From positions 14,278,001 through 14,342,000 of the forward strand of contig NW_027480422.1 in the NCBI RefSeq assembly GCF_051401765.1: DNA of 64,000 nt, in the 5' to 3' direction. Origin of the DNA: Calliopsis andreniformis. Lineage: Eukaryota; Arthropoda; Insecta; Hymenoptera; Andrenidae. A program made the translations under genes and the position numbers. A model generated the notes under the pieces. The model ran no database searches and was not told the origin of the DNA. It saw only the letters and a program-made list of their open reading frames with translations. The stretch's first letter is position 1, and the number at the start of each line of letters is the position of its first letter. Below are positions 37,601-51,600 of the stretch, one piece after another.

Positions 37601-40504
37601 GGCCTAAGAAGTCAAGGCCAGTAGCATAAAATACAATATAAATACAACAGTTTTTCCCTTGTATAACAGGAATAATTGCAACCAGTGTGAAAGCTATGGT
37701 CATTTCTACGTTCAGGGCAACCTAGGTTTCACTCTAGGGCGTTGCTCCACCACAGCGAATAGTTAGGGCCTTAGACGTCAATGCCAGAAGCATAAAATGC
37801 CATATAAATACAACAGTTGTTCCACTGTATAATACGTATAATTGCAAACAGTGTGGAAGTAATGGTCATTTCTACGTTCAGGGCAACCTAGGCTTCACTC
37901 TAGGGCGTTGCTCAACCACATCGAATAGCTACGGCCCTAGAAGACAACGCCATAGCTATAAAATACAATATAAATACAACAGTCTATACATCGTATAAAA
38001 CGAATAATTGCAACCAGTCTGATAGTTATGGTCATTTCTACGTTCCGGGTAACCTAGACTACACCCTAGGGCGTTTCTCCACCAGATCGAATAGTTAGGG
38101 CCTAAGAAGTCAATGCCAGAAGCCTAAAATACAAAATAAATACAACAGTTTTTCCATCGTATAAAACGAATAATTGCATCCAGTGTGCAAGTAATGGTCA
38201 TTTCTACGATCCGGGCAACCTAGGCATCACCCTAGGGCGTTGTTCCACCAGAGCGAATAGTTAGGGCCTAAGAAGTCAACGCTGAAGCATAAAATACAAT
38301 ATAAATACAACAGTTTTTCCATCGTATAAAACGAATAATTGCAACCAGTGTGCAAGTAATGGTCATTTCTACGTTCCGGGCTATCTAGGCTTCACTCTAG
38401 GGCGTTGTTCCACCAGATCGAATTGTTAGGGCCTAAGAAGTCAACGCCAGAAGCATAAAATACGATATATGTACAACAGTTGTTCCATCGTATAAAACGA
38501 GTAATTGCAAACAGTGTGGAAGTAATGTTCATTTCTACGTTCCGGGCAACCTAGGCTTCACTCTAGGGCGATGCTCCACCAGATCGAATAGTTAAGGCCT
38601 TAGAAGTCAACGCCCGAAGCATAAAATGCAAAATTAATACAACAGTCTTTCCATTGTATAAAACGAATAATTGCAACCAGTATGAAGGTTATGGTCATTT
38701 CTACGTTCCGGGCAACCTCGGCTTCAACCTAGGGCGTTGCTCCACCAGATTCAATAGCTAGGTCCTTAGAAGTCAACGCCCGAAGCATAAAATACAGTAA
38801 AAATAAAACAGTTTTTCCATCGTATAACGGAAATAATTGCAACCAGTGTGAAAGTGATGGTCATTTCTACATTCCGTGCAACCTAGGCTTCACTCTAGGG
38901 CGTTGGTCCACCAGATCCAATAGCTAGGACCTTAGAAGTCAAAGCCTGAAGAAGAAAATACAATAAAAATGCAACAGTTTTTCCATCGTATACCATGAAT
39001 AACTGCAACCAGTGTGAAAGTAATGGTCACTTCTACGTTCCGGGCAACCTAGGCTTCACCCAAGGGCGTTGCTCCACCAGTTCGAATAGTTAGGGCCTTA
39101 GAAGCTAACGCCGGAAGCATAAAATACAAAATTAATACAACAGTTTTTCCATTGTATAAAACGAGTAATAGCAACCAGTGTGAAAGTTATGGTCATTTCT
39201 ACGTTCCGGGCAACCTAGGCTTCTCTCTAGGCCGTTATTCCACCACATCGGATAGCTTCGGCCTTAGAAGTCAACGCCAGAAGCATAAAATACACTATAA
39301 ATACAACAGTTTTTCCATCATATAAAACGAATAATATCAACCAGTGTGAAAGTTATGGTCATTGCTACGTTCCGTGCAACCCAGGCTCCACTCTACAACG
39401 TTGCTCCACCAAATCGAATAGCTAGGGCCTTAGAAGTCAGCGCCCGAAGCATAAAATACAAAATAAATAGAACAGTTTTTCCATGGTATAAAACGGATAA
39501 TTGCAACCAGTATGTTAGTAGTGGTCATTTCTACGTTCCGGGCAACCTAGGCTTCTCTCTAGGCCGTTATTCCACCACATCGGATAGCTTCGGCCTTAGA
39601 AGTCAACGCCAGAAGCATAAAATACACTATAAATACAACAGTTTTTCCATCATATAAAACGAATAATTGCAATCAGTATGAAGGTTATGGTCATTTCTAC
39701 GTTCCGGGCAGCCTAGGCTTCACCCTAGGCGTTGCTCCACCAGATCCAATAGTTAGGGCCTAAGAAGTAAACGCCAGATGCATAAAGTACAATAAAGATC
39801 CAACAGTCTGTCCATGGTATAACAGGAATAATTGCAACCAGTGTGAAAGTAATGGTTGTTTCTACGTTCCGGGCAACCTAGGCTTCACCCTAGGGCGTTG
39901 CTCCACCATATCCAATAGTTTGGACCTAAGAAGTCAACTACAGAAGCATAAAATACAATGAAAATACAACAGTTTTTCCATCGTATAACAGGAATAACAG
40001 CAACCATAGTGAAGGTGATGGTCACTTCTAAGTTCCGGGCAACCTAGGCTTCACTCTAGAGCGTTGCACCACCTGATCGAATAGTTAGGGCCTAAGAATT
40101 CAACGCCAGAAGCACCAAATACAAAATAAATACAACAGTTTTTCCATCGTATATAACGAATAATTGCAACCAGTGTGAAAGTAATGGTCATTTCTACGTT
40201 CCGGGCAACCTAGGCATCACTATAGGGCGTTGGCCCACCAGATCCAATAGTTAGGGCCTAAGAAGTCAACTCCAGGAGCACCAAATACAAAACAAATACA
40301 ACAGTTTTTCCATCGTATAAAACGAATAATTGCAACCAGTGTGCAAGTAATGGTGATTTCTACGTTCCGGGCAACTTAGGCATCACTCTAGGCCGTTGTT
40401 CCACCAGAGCGAATAGTTAGGGCCTAAGACGTCAACGCCTTAAGCATAAAATGCAATATAAATACAATAGTTTTTCCATCGTATAAAACGAATACTTGCA
40501 ACCA
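34700..40504 (+). repeat. 35-monomer (5805-bp) tandem duplication, copy 2
   Basis: It is nearly identical to 28895-34699. Occasional private changes are visible, such as CTCCAGGGCG at about 35080 and GGGGGGTTCC at about 36411. After 40504 the array continues with the GGTCACTTCTACG monomer and the material following it in the diverged zone (25.1 kb onward), so the duplication arose between an ATTAAAGTTATGG monomer here and the similar one at about 28890. Confidence 0.93.
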
Positions 40505-42000
40505 GTATTAAAGTTATGGTCACTTCTACGTTCCGGGCAGCCTAGGCTTCACCCTAGGGCGTTGCTCCACCTGATCGAATGGTTAGGGCCTAAGAAGTCA
40601 ACGCCAGAAGCATAAAATACGATATATGTACAACAGTTTTTCCATCGTATAAAACGAATTATTGCAACCAGTATGAAAGTTATGGTCGTTTCTACGTTCC
40701 GGGCAACCTAGGCATCACCCGAGAGTGTTGCTCCACCGCGTCGAATAGCTGCGGCATTAGAAGTTAAAGCCAGAAGCATAAAATGCAATAAAAATACAAG
40801 AGTTTGTCCATCGAATAACAGGAATAATTGCAACCAGTGTGAAAGTGATGGTCATTTCTACGTTCCGGGCAACCTAGCCATCACTGTTGGGCGTTGGTCC
40901 ACCAGATCCAATAGTTAGGGCCTAAGAAGCCAACGCCAGGAGCATCAAATACAAAATAAATACAACAGTTTTTCCATCGCAAGACAGGAATAATTGCAAG
41001 CAGTGGGAAAGAAATGGCTATTTCTAGATTCAGCGCAACCTAGGTTTCACTCTAGGGCGTGCTCCACCAGATCGAATAGTTAGGGGCTTAGAAAACAAGG
41101 CCAGAAGCATAAAATACAGTAAAAATACAACAGGTTTTCTATTGTACGAAACGAATAATTGCAACCAGTGTGAGAGTAATGGTCATCTCTACGTTCCGGG
41201 CAACATAGGCTTCACTCTTGGACGTTGCTCAAAGAGATCGAATAGCTAGGAACTTAGAAGTCAACGCCAGAAGCATAGAATACAATATAAATACAACAGT
41301 TTTTCCATTGTATAAAATGAATAATTGCAAACAGTGTGAAAGTAATGGTCATTTCTACGTTCCGGGCAACCTAGGCTCCATTCTAGGGCGTTGTTCCACC
41401 AGATCGAACAGTTAGGGCCTTAGAAGTCAACGCCAGAAGCATGAGACACAATAAAAATACAACAGTTTTTCCATCGTATAGCATGAATAATTGCAACCAG
41501 TGTGAAGGTAATGGTCATTTCTACGTTCCGGGCAACCTAGTCTTCACTCTAGGGCGTTGTTCCACCAGATCGAATAGTTAGGGCCGAAGAAGTCAACGCC
41601 AGAAGCATAAAATACAATATGAATCCAACAGATTTTCCATCGTATAACAGGAGTAATTGCAACCAGTGTGAAATATATTGTCATTTCTACGTTCCGTGCG
41701 ACCTAGGCTTCACTCTGGGGCGTTGGTCCACCAGATCGAATAGTTAGGGCCTAAGAAGTCAACGCCAGAAGCATAAAATACGAAATATATGCAATAGTTT
41801 TTCCATCATCTAAAACGAATAATTGAACGGCTGTCAATGGTGTGGTCATTTCTACGTTCCGGGCGTTCTAGGCTTCACCCTAGGGCGCTGCTCCACCAGA
41901 TCGAATAGTTAGGGCCTTAGAAGTCAACGCCGGAAGCATAAAATACAAAATTAATACAACAGTTTTTCCATTGTATAAAACGAGTAATAGCAACCAGTGT
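40177..42000 (+). repeat. 11-monomer (1824-bp) tandem duplication, copy 1
   Basis: GAAAGTAATGGTCATTTC followed by GGCATCACTATAGGG at 40177 is repeated at 42001. The unit corresponds to about 24.7-26.7 kb with one monomer missing: 25901-26065 has no counterpart, and the monomer at 41330-41400 is a hybrid carrying CTCCATTCTAGGG. It overlaps the last 330 bp of the preceding 5805-bp copy, because the duplication boundaries interlock. Confidence 0.92.
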
Positions 42001-43824
42001 GAAAGTAATGGTCATTTCTACGTTCCGGGCAACCTAGGCATCACTATAGGGCGTTGGCCCACCAGATCCAATAGTTAGGGCCTAAGAAGTCAACTCCAGG
42101 AGCACCAAATACAAAACAAATACAACAGTTTTTCCATCGTATAAAACGAATAATTGCAACCAGTGTGCAAGTAATGGTGATTTCTACGTTCCGGGCAACT
42201 TAGGCATCACTCTAGGCCGTTGTTCCACCAGAGCGAATAGTTAGGGCCTAAGACGTCAACGCCTTAAGCATAAAATGCAATATAAATACAATAGTTTTTC
42301 CATCGTATAAAACGAATACTTGCAACCAGTATTAAAGTTATGGTCACTTCTACGTTCCGGGCAGCCTAGGCTTCACCCTAGGGCGTTGCTCCACCTGATC
42401 GAATGGTTAGGGCCTAAGAAGTCAACGCCAGAAGCATAAAATACGATATATGTACAACAGTTTTTCCATCGTATAAAACGAATTATTGCAACCAGTATGA
42501 AAGTTATGGTCGTTTCTACGTTCCGGGCAACCTAGGCATCACCCGAGAGTGTTGCTCCACCGCGTCGAATAGCTGCGGCATTAGAAGTTAAAGCCAGAAG
42601 CATAAAATGCAATAAAAATACAAGAGTTTGTCCATCGAATAACAGGAATAATTGCAACCAGTGTGAAAGTGATGGTCATTTCTACGTTCCGGGCAACCTA
42701 GCCATCACTGTTGGGCGTTGGTCCACCAGATCCAATAGTTAGGGCCTAAGAAGCCAACGCCAGGAGCATCAAATACAAAATAAATACAACAGTTTTTCCA
42801 TCGCAAGACAGGAATAATTGCAAGCAGTGGGAAAGAAATGGCTATTTCTAGATTCAGCGCAACCTAGGTTTCACTCTAGGGCGTGCTCCACCAGATCGAA
42901 TAGTTAGGGGCTTAGAAAACAAGGCCAGAAGCATAAAATACAGTAAAAATACAACAGGTTTTCTATTGTACAAAACGAATAATTGCAACCAGTGTGAGAG
43001 TAATGGTCATCTCTACGTTCCGGGCAACATAGGCTTCACTCTTGGACGTTGCTCAAAGAGATCGAATAGCTAGGAACTTAGAAGTCAACGCCAGAAGCAT
43101 AGAATACAATATAAATACAACAGTTTTTCCATTGTATAAAATGAATAATTGCAAACAGTGTGAAAGTAATGGTCATTTCTACGTTCCGGGCAACCTAGGC
43201 TCCATTCTAGGGCGTTGTTCCACCAGATCGAACAGTTAGGGCCTTAGAAGTCAACGCCAGAAGCATGAGACACAATAAAAATACAACAGTTTTTCCATCG
43301 TATAGCATGAATAATTGCAACCAGTGTGAAGGTAATGGTCATTTCTACGTTCCGGGCAACCTAGTCTTCACTCTAGGGCGTTGTTCCACCAGATCGAATA
43401 GTTAGGGCCGAAGAAGTCAACGCCAGAAGCATAAAATACAATATGAATCCAACAGATTTTCCATCGTATAACAGGAGTAATTGCAACCAGTGTGAAATAT
43501 ATTGTCATTTCTACGTTCCGTGCGACCTAGGCTTCACTCTGGGGCGTTGGTCCACCAGATCGAATAGTTAGGGCCTAAGAAGTCAACGCCAGAAGCATAA
43601 AATACGAAATATATGCAATAGTTTTTCCATCATCTAAAACGAATAATTGAACGGCTGTCAATGGTGTGGTCATTTCTACGTTCCGGGCGTTCTAGGCTTC
43701 ACCCTAGGGCGCTGCTCCACCAGATCGAATAGTTAGGGCCTTAGAAGTCAACGCCGGAAGCATAAAATACAAAATTAATACAACAGTTTTTCCATTGTAT
43801 AAAACGAGTAATAGCAACCAGTGT
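42001..43824 (+). repeat. 11-monomer (1824-bp) tandem duplication, copy 2
   Basis: It is near-identical to 40177-42000; one difference is TTGTACAAAACG at about 42967 against TTGTACGAAACG at about 41143. The junction at 42001 lies within GCAACCAGTGTGAAAGT, shared by the two parent monomers (phases 6-22). After 43824 the array continues with GGCCTTTTCGACG as at 26750. Confidence 0.92.
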
Positions 43825-43981
43825 GAAAGTAATGGCCTTTTCGACGTTTCGTGCAAAATAGGCTTCACTCTTGGACGTTGCGCCTCGAGATCGTATAGCT
43901 AGGACCTTAGAAGTCAACGCCAGAGGCGTAAAATACATTAAATATGCAACAGTCTGCCCATCGTATTGCACGAATAATTGC

Positions 43982-46900
43982 AACCAGAATGAAAGTAATG
44001 GTCATTTCTACGTTTCGGGCAACCTAGGCTCCACTCTAGGGCGTAGCGTCACCAAATCGAATAGCTAGGGCCTCAGAAGTCAACGCCAGGAGCATAAAAT
44101 ACAATATAAATACAACAGATTTTCTATCGTATAAAACGAATAATTGCAACCAGTATGAAAGTTATGGTCATTTCTACGTTCTGGGCAACCTAGGCTTCAC
44201 TCTAGGGCGTTCCTCAACCATATCGAATAGCTACAGCCCTAGGAGACAACGCCATAACCATAAAATACAATATAAATACAACAGTCTTTCCGTCGTATAA
44301 AATGAATAATTGCAACCAGTGTGAAAGTAATGGTCATTTCTACGTTCCGGGCAACCTAGGCTTCACTCTAGGGCGTTGCTCCACCAGATCGAATAGTTAG
44401 GTCCTAAGAATTCAACGCCAGAAGCATAAAATACAATATAAATACAACAGTTTTTCCCTTGTATAACAGGTTAAATTGCAACCAGTGTGAAAGCTATGGT
44501 CATTTCTACATTCCGGGCAACCTAGGCTTCACTCTAGGGCGTTGCTCCACCACATCGAATAGTTAGGGCCTTAGAAGTCAATGCCAGAAGCATAAACTGC
44601 AATATAAATACAACAGTTATTCCACTGTATAATATGAATAATTGCAAACAGTGTGGAAGTAATAGTCATTTCTACGTTCCGGGCAACCTAGGCTTCACCA
44701 TAGGGCATTGCTCCACCACATCGAATAGCTACGGCCTTAGAATTCAACGCCTGAAGCATAAAATATAATATAAATACAACGGCCTTTCCATCGTATAACA
44801 GGAATAATTGCAACCAGAGTGAAGGTGATGGTCATTTCTACGTTCCGGGCAAACTAGGCTTCGCTCTTGGGCGTTGCTCCACCAGATCGAATAGCTAGGG
44901 CCTAAGAAGTCAACGCCAGAAGCATAAAATAAAATAAAAATACAACAGTTTTTCCATCGTATAAAACGAATAATTGCAACCAGTATGAATGTTATGGTCA
45001 TTTCTACGTTACGGGCAACCTAGACTTCACACTAGGGCGTTGGTCCACCAGATCGTACAGCTAGGGACTTAGAATTCAACGCCAGAAGAGCAAAATACAA
45101 CATAAGTACAACAGTTTTACCATCGTACAAAATGAATAATTACAAGCAGTGTGAAAGCAATGGTCATTTATACGTTCCGGGCAATCTAGGCTTCACTGTA
45201 GGGCGTTGCTCCACCAGATCGAATAGTTAGGGCCTTAGAAGTCAACGCCCGATGCATGAAATACAAAATAAAGAGAACAGTTTTTCCATTGTATAGAACG
45301 AATAATTGCAACCAATGTGAAAGTAATGGTCAGTCCTACGTTCCGGGCAACCTAGGCTTCGCTGAAGGGCGTTGCTCCTCCAGATCGAATAGTTAGGGCC
45401 TTATAAGTCAACTCCCGAAGCATAAAATACAAAATAAATAGAACAGTTTTTCCATTGTATAAATCGAATAATTGCAACCAGTGTGAAAGTTATGGTCATT
45501 TCTACGGTCCGGGCAACCTAGGCTTAACACTAGGGCGTTGCTCCACCAGGTCGAATAGTTAGGGCCTATGAAGTCAGCGCCAGAAGCATAAAATTCAAAA
45601 TAGATAGAACAGCTTTTCCATGGTATATAATGTATATTTGCAAACAGTGTGAAGGTAGTGGTCATTTCTACGTTCAGGGCAACCTAGGCTTCACTCCAGG
45701 GCGGTGCTCCACCAGATCAAATAGTTAGGGCCTAAGAAGTCAACGCCAGAAGCTTAAAATACAATATAAATACAACAGCTTTTCCATCGTATATAAGGTA
45801 TATTTGCAAACAGTGTGAAAGAAACGGTCATTTCTACGTTCCGGGCAACCTAGACTCCACTCTACGGCGTTGCTCCACCAGATGGAATAGTTAGGGACTT
45901 AGAATTCGACGCCAGAAGCATAAAATACAACATAAGTACAACAGTTTTTCCATCGTATAACAGGAATAATTGCAACCAGTGTGAAAGTACAGGTCAGTTC
46001 TACGTTCCGGGCAACCTAGGCTTCACCCCTGGGCGTTGCTCCGCCAGATCCAATAGTTAGGACCCTAGAAGTCAGCGCCAGAAGCATAAAATACAAAATA
46101 GATACAACAGTTTTTCCATCGTATAGCATGAATAATTGCAACCAGAGTGAAATTAATGGACATTTCTACGTTTCGGGCGACCTAGGCTTCACTCTAGGGC
46201 GTTGCTCCACCATATCGAATAGCTAGGGCCTTGGAAGTCAACGCCCGAAACATAAAATACATCAAAAATGCAACAGTTTTTCCATCGTATAACTGGCATA
46301 ATTGCAACCAGTGTGAAAGATATGGTCATTTCTACGTTGCGGGCAACCCAGGCTTCACTCTAGGGCGTTGCTCCACCACATCCAACAGTTAGGGCCTAAG
46401 AAGTCAACGCCAGAAGCACCAAATACAAAATAAATACAACAGTTTTTCCATCGTATAAAACGAATAATTGAAATCAGTGTGAGGGTTATGGTCATTTCTA
46501 CGTTCCGCGCAGCCTAGGCTTCACCCATGGGCGTTGCTCCACCAGATCCAATAGTTAGGACCTAAGAAGTCTGCGCCAGAAGCATAAAATACAAAATAGA
46601 TACAACAGCTTTTCCATGGTATATAATGTATATTTGCAAACAGTGTGAAGGTAGTGGTCATTTCTACGTTCAGGGCAACCTAGGCTTCACTCCAGGGCGG
46701 TGCTCCGCCAGATCAAATAGTTAGGGCCTAAGAAGTCAACTCCAGAAGCATAAAATACAATATAAATACAACAGCTTTTCCATTGTATAAACCGAATAAT
46801 TGCTACCAGTGTGAAAGTTATGGACATTTCTACGATCCAGGCAACCTAGGCATCACTCCAGGGCGTTGCTGCACCACATCGAATAGCTACGGCCTTAGAA

Positions 46901-48629
46901 GTCGACGCCAGAAGGTTAAAATACAATATAAATAGAACAGATTGTCCATCGTATAACAGGAATAATTGCAACCAGAGTGAAAGTAATGGTCATTTCTACG
47001 TTCCGGGCAACCTAGGCTTCACTCCAGGGCGTTGCTGCACCACATCGAATAGCTACGCCCTTAGAAGTCAACGCCAGAAGGTTAAAATACAATATAAAAA
47101 CAACAGATTTTCCATCGTATAATATGAATAATTGCAATCAGTATGAAAGTTATGGTCATTTCTACGTTCCGGTCAACCTGGGCTTCACCAGAGGGCGTTC
47201 CTCCACCAGATCCAATAGTTAGGACCTAAGAAGTCAACGCCAGAAGCATAAAATTCAAAATAGATACAACAGTTTTTCCATCGTATAACAGGAATAATTG
47301 CAATCAGTGTGAATGATATGGCCATTTCTACGATCCAGGCAACCTAGGCTTCACTCCAGGGCGTTGCTGCACCACATCGAATAGCTACGGCCTTAGAAGT
47401 CGACGCCAGAAGGTTAAAATACAATATAAATACAACAGATTGTCCATCGTATAACAGGAATAATTGCAACCAGTGTGAAAGTGATGGTCATTTCTACGTT
47501 CCGGGCAACCTAGGCTTCACTCTAGGGCGTTCTTCCACCAGATCGAATAGCTAGGGCCTAAGAAGTCAACGCCAGAAGCATAAAATAAAATAAAAATACA
47601 ACAGTTTTTCCATCGTATAAAACGAATAATTGCAACCAGTATGAATGTTATGGTCATTTCTACGTTACGGGCAACCTAGACTTCACACTAGGGCGTTGGT
47701 CCACCAGATCGTACAGCTAGGGACTTAGAATTCAACGCCAGAAGAGCAAAATACAACATAAGTACAACAGTTTTACCATCGTACAAAATGAATAATTACA
47801 AGCAGTGTGAAAGCAATGGTCATTTATACGTTCCGGGCAATCTAGGCTTCACTGTAGGGCGTTGCTCCACCAGATCGAATAGTTAGGGCCTTAGAAGTCA
47901 ACGCCCGATGCATGAAATACAAAATAAAGAGAACAGTTTTTCCATTGTATAGAACGAATAATTGCAACCAATGTGAAAGTAATGGTCAGTCCTACGTTCC
48001 GGGCAACCTAGGCTTCGCTGAAGGGCGTTGCTCCTCCAGATCGAATAGTTAGGGCCTTATAAGTCAACTCCCGAAGCATAAAATACAAAATAAATAGAAC
48101 AGTTTTTCCATTGTATAAATCGAATAATTGCAACCAGTGTGAAAGTTATGGTCATTTCTACGGTCCGGGCAACCTAGGCTTAACACTAGGGCGTTGCTCC
48201 ACCAGGTCGAATAGTTAGGGCCTATGAAGTCAGCGCCAGAAGCATAAAATTCAAAATAGATAGAACAGCTTTTCCATGGTATATAATGTATATTTGCAAA
48301 CAGTGTGAAGGTAGTGGTCATTTCTACGTTCAGGGCAACCTAGGCTTCACTCCAGGGCGGTGCTCCACCAGATCAAATAGTTAGGGCCTAAGAAGTCAAC
48401 GCCAGAAGCTTAAAATACAATATAAATACAACAGCTTTTCCATCGTATATAATGTATATTTGCAAACAGTGTGAAAGTAACGGTCATTTCTACGTTCCGG
48501 GCAACCTAGGCTCCATTCTAGGGCGTTGTTCCACCAGATCGAACAGTTAGGGCCTTAGAAGTCAACGCCAGAAGCATGAGACACAATAAAAATACAACAG
48601 TTTTTCCATCGTATAGCATGAATAATTGC
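43982..48629 (+). repeat. 28-monomer (4648-bp) HOR, copy 1
   Basis: CAACCAGAATGAAAG at about 43982 returns at about 48630, exactly 28 x 166 bp later. Identity is very high through about 48508/53156, with single differences such as CTTGGAAG at about 46231 against CTTAGAAG in copy 2. Inside the unit, 44.85-45.85 kb is repeated at 47.5-48.5 kb (2656 bp, 16 monomers), so the unit can be read as 16 + 12. The last 120 bp are a patch carrying CTCCATTCTAGGG, copied from the 43200-type monomer. Confidence 0.9.
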
Positions 48630-51600
48630 AACCAGAATGAAAGTAATGGTCATTTCTACGTTTCGGGCAACCTAGGCTCCACTCTAGGGCGTTGCGTCAC
48701 CAAATCGAATAGCTAGGGCCTCAGAAGTCAACGCCAGGAGCATAAAATACAATATAAATACAACAGATTTTCTATCGTATAAAACGAATAATTGCAACCA
48801 GTATGAAAGTTATGGTCATTTCTACGTTCTGGGCAACCTAGGCTTCACTCTAGGGCGTTCCTCAACCATATCGAATAGCTACAGCCCTAGGAGACAACGC
48901 CATAACCATAAAATACAATATAAATACAACAGTCTTTCCGTCGTATAAAATGAATAATTGCAACCAGTGTGAAAGTAATGGTCATTTCTACGTTCCGGGC
49001 AACCTAGGCTTCACTCTAGGGCGTTGCTCCACCAGATCGAATAGTTAGGTCCTAAGAATTCAACGCCAGAAGCATAAAATACAATATAAATACAACAGTT
49101 TTTCCCTTGTATAACAGGTTAAATTGCAACCAGTGTGAAAGCTATGGTCATTTCTACATTCCGGGCAACCTAGGCTTCACTCTAGGGCGTTGCTCCACCA
49201 CATCGAATAGTTAGGGCCTTAGAAGTCAATGCCAGAAGCATAAACTGCAATATAAATACAACAGTTATTCCACTGTATAATATGAATAATTGCAAACAGT
49301 GTGGAAGTAATAGTCATTTCTACGTTCCGGGCAACCTAGGCTTCACCATAGGGCATTGCTCCACCACATCGAATAGCTACGGCCTTAGAATTCAACGCCT
49401 GAAGCATAAAATATAATATAAATACAACGGCCTTTCCATCGTATAACAGGAATAATTGCAACCAGAGTGAAGGTGATGGTCATTTCTACGTTCCGGGCAA
49501 ACTAGGCTTCGCTCTTGGGCGTTGCTCCACCAGATCGAATAGCTAGGGCCTAAGAAGTCAACGCCAGAAGCATAAAATAAAATAAAAATACAACAGTTTT
49601 TCCATCGTATAAAACGAATAATTGCAACCAGTATGAATGTTATGGTCATTTCTACGTTACGGGCAACCTAGACTTCACACTAGGGCGTTGGTCCACCAGA
49701 TCGTACAGCTAGGGACTTAGAATTCAACGCCAGAAGAGCAAAATACAACATAAGTACAACAGTTTTACCATCGTACAAAATGAATAATTACAAGCAGTGT
49801 GAAAGCAATGGTCATTTATACGTTCCGGGCAATCTAGGCTTCACTGTAGGGCGTTGCTCCACCAGATCGAATAGTTAGGGCCTTAGAAGTCAACGCCCGA
49901 TGCATGAAATACAAAATAAAGAGAACAGTTTTTCCATTGTATAGAACGAATAATTGCAACCAATGTGAAAGTAATGGTCAGTCCTACGTTCCGGGCAACC
50001 TAGGCTTCGCTGAAGGGCGTTGCTCCTCCAGATCGAATAGTTAGGGCCTTATAAGTCAACTCCCGAAGCATAAAATACAAAATAAATAGAACAGTTTTTC
50101 CATTGTATAAATCGAATAATTGCAACCAGTGTGAAAGTTATGGTCATTTCTACGGTCCGGGCAACCTAGGCTTAACACTAGGGCGTTGCTCCACCAGGTC
50201 GAATAGTTAGGGCCTATGAAGTCAGCGCCAGAAGCATAAAATTCAAAATAGATAGAACAGCTTTTCCATGGTATATAATGTATATTTGCAAACAGTGTGA
50301 AGGTAGTGGTCATTTCTACGTTCAGGGCAACCTAGGCTTCACTCCAGGGCGGTGCTCCACCAGATCAAATAGTTAGGGCCTAAGAAGTCAACGCCAGAAG
50401 CTTAAAATACAATATAAATACAACAGCTTTTCCATCGTATATAAGGTATATTTGCAAACAGTGTGAAAGAAACGGTCATTTCTACGTTCCGGGCAACCTA
50501 GACTCCACTCTACGGCGTTGCTCCACCAGATGGAATAGTTAGGGACTTAGAATTCGACGCCAGAAGCATAAAATACAACATAAGTACAACAGTTTTTCCA
50601 TCGTATAACAGGAATAATTGCAACCAGTGTGAAAGTACAGGTCAGTTCTACGTTCCGGGCAACCTAGGCTTCACCCCTGGGCGTTGCTCCGCCAGATCCA
50701 ATAGTTAGGACCCTAGAAGTCAGCGCCAGAAGCATAAAATACAAAATAGATACAACAGTTTTTCCATCGTATAGCATGAATAATTGCAACCAGAGTGAAA
50801 TTAATGGACATTTCTACGTTTCGGGCGACCTAGGCTTCACTCTAGGGCGTTGCTCCACCATATCGAATAGCTAGGGCCTTAGAAGTCAACGCCCGAAACA
50901 TAAAATACATCAAAAATGCAACAGTTTTTCCATCGTATAACTGGCATAATTGCAACCAGTGTGAAAGATATGGTCATTTCTACGTTGCGGGCAACCCAGG
51001 CTTCACTCTAGGGCGTTGCTCCACCACATCCAACAGTTAGGGCCTAAGAAGTCAACGCCAGAAGCACCAAATACAAAATAAATACAACAGTTTTTCCATC
51101 GTATAAAACGAATAATTGAAATCAGTGTGAGGGTTATGGTCATTTCTACGTTCCGCGCAGCCTAGGCTTCACCCATGGGCGTTGCTCCACCAGATCCAAT
51201 AGTTAGGACCTAAGAAGTCTGCGCCAGAAGCATAAAATACAAAATAGATACAACAGCTTTTCCATGGTATATAATGTATATTTGCAAACAGTGTGAAGGT
51301 AGTGGTCATTTCTACGTTCAGGGCAACCTAGGCTTCACTCCAGGGCGGTGCTCCGCCAGATCAAATAGTTAGGGCCTAAGAAGTCAACTCCAGAAGCATA
51401 AAATACAATATAAATACAACAGCTTTTCCATTGTATAAACCGAATAATTGCTACCAGTGTGAAAGTTATGGACATTTCTACGATCCAGGCAACCTAGGCA
51501 TCACTCCAGGGCGTTGCTGCACCACATCGAATAGCTACGGCCTTAGAAGTCGACGCCAGAAGGTTAAAATACAATATAAATAGAACAGATTGTCCATCGT

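Noticed and set aside
45408..45665. 85-codon minus-strand frame recurring at 48064, 50056, 52712, 57026, 59682 and 62504
   Set aside because: It recurs at 16-, 12-, 26- and 17-monomer steps, exactly as the HOR does. The reverse complement of the same monomer elsewhere is full of stops. Not a gene family.
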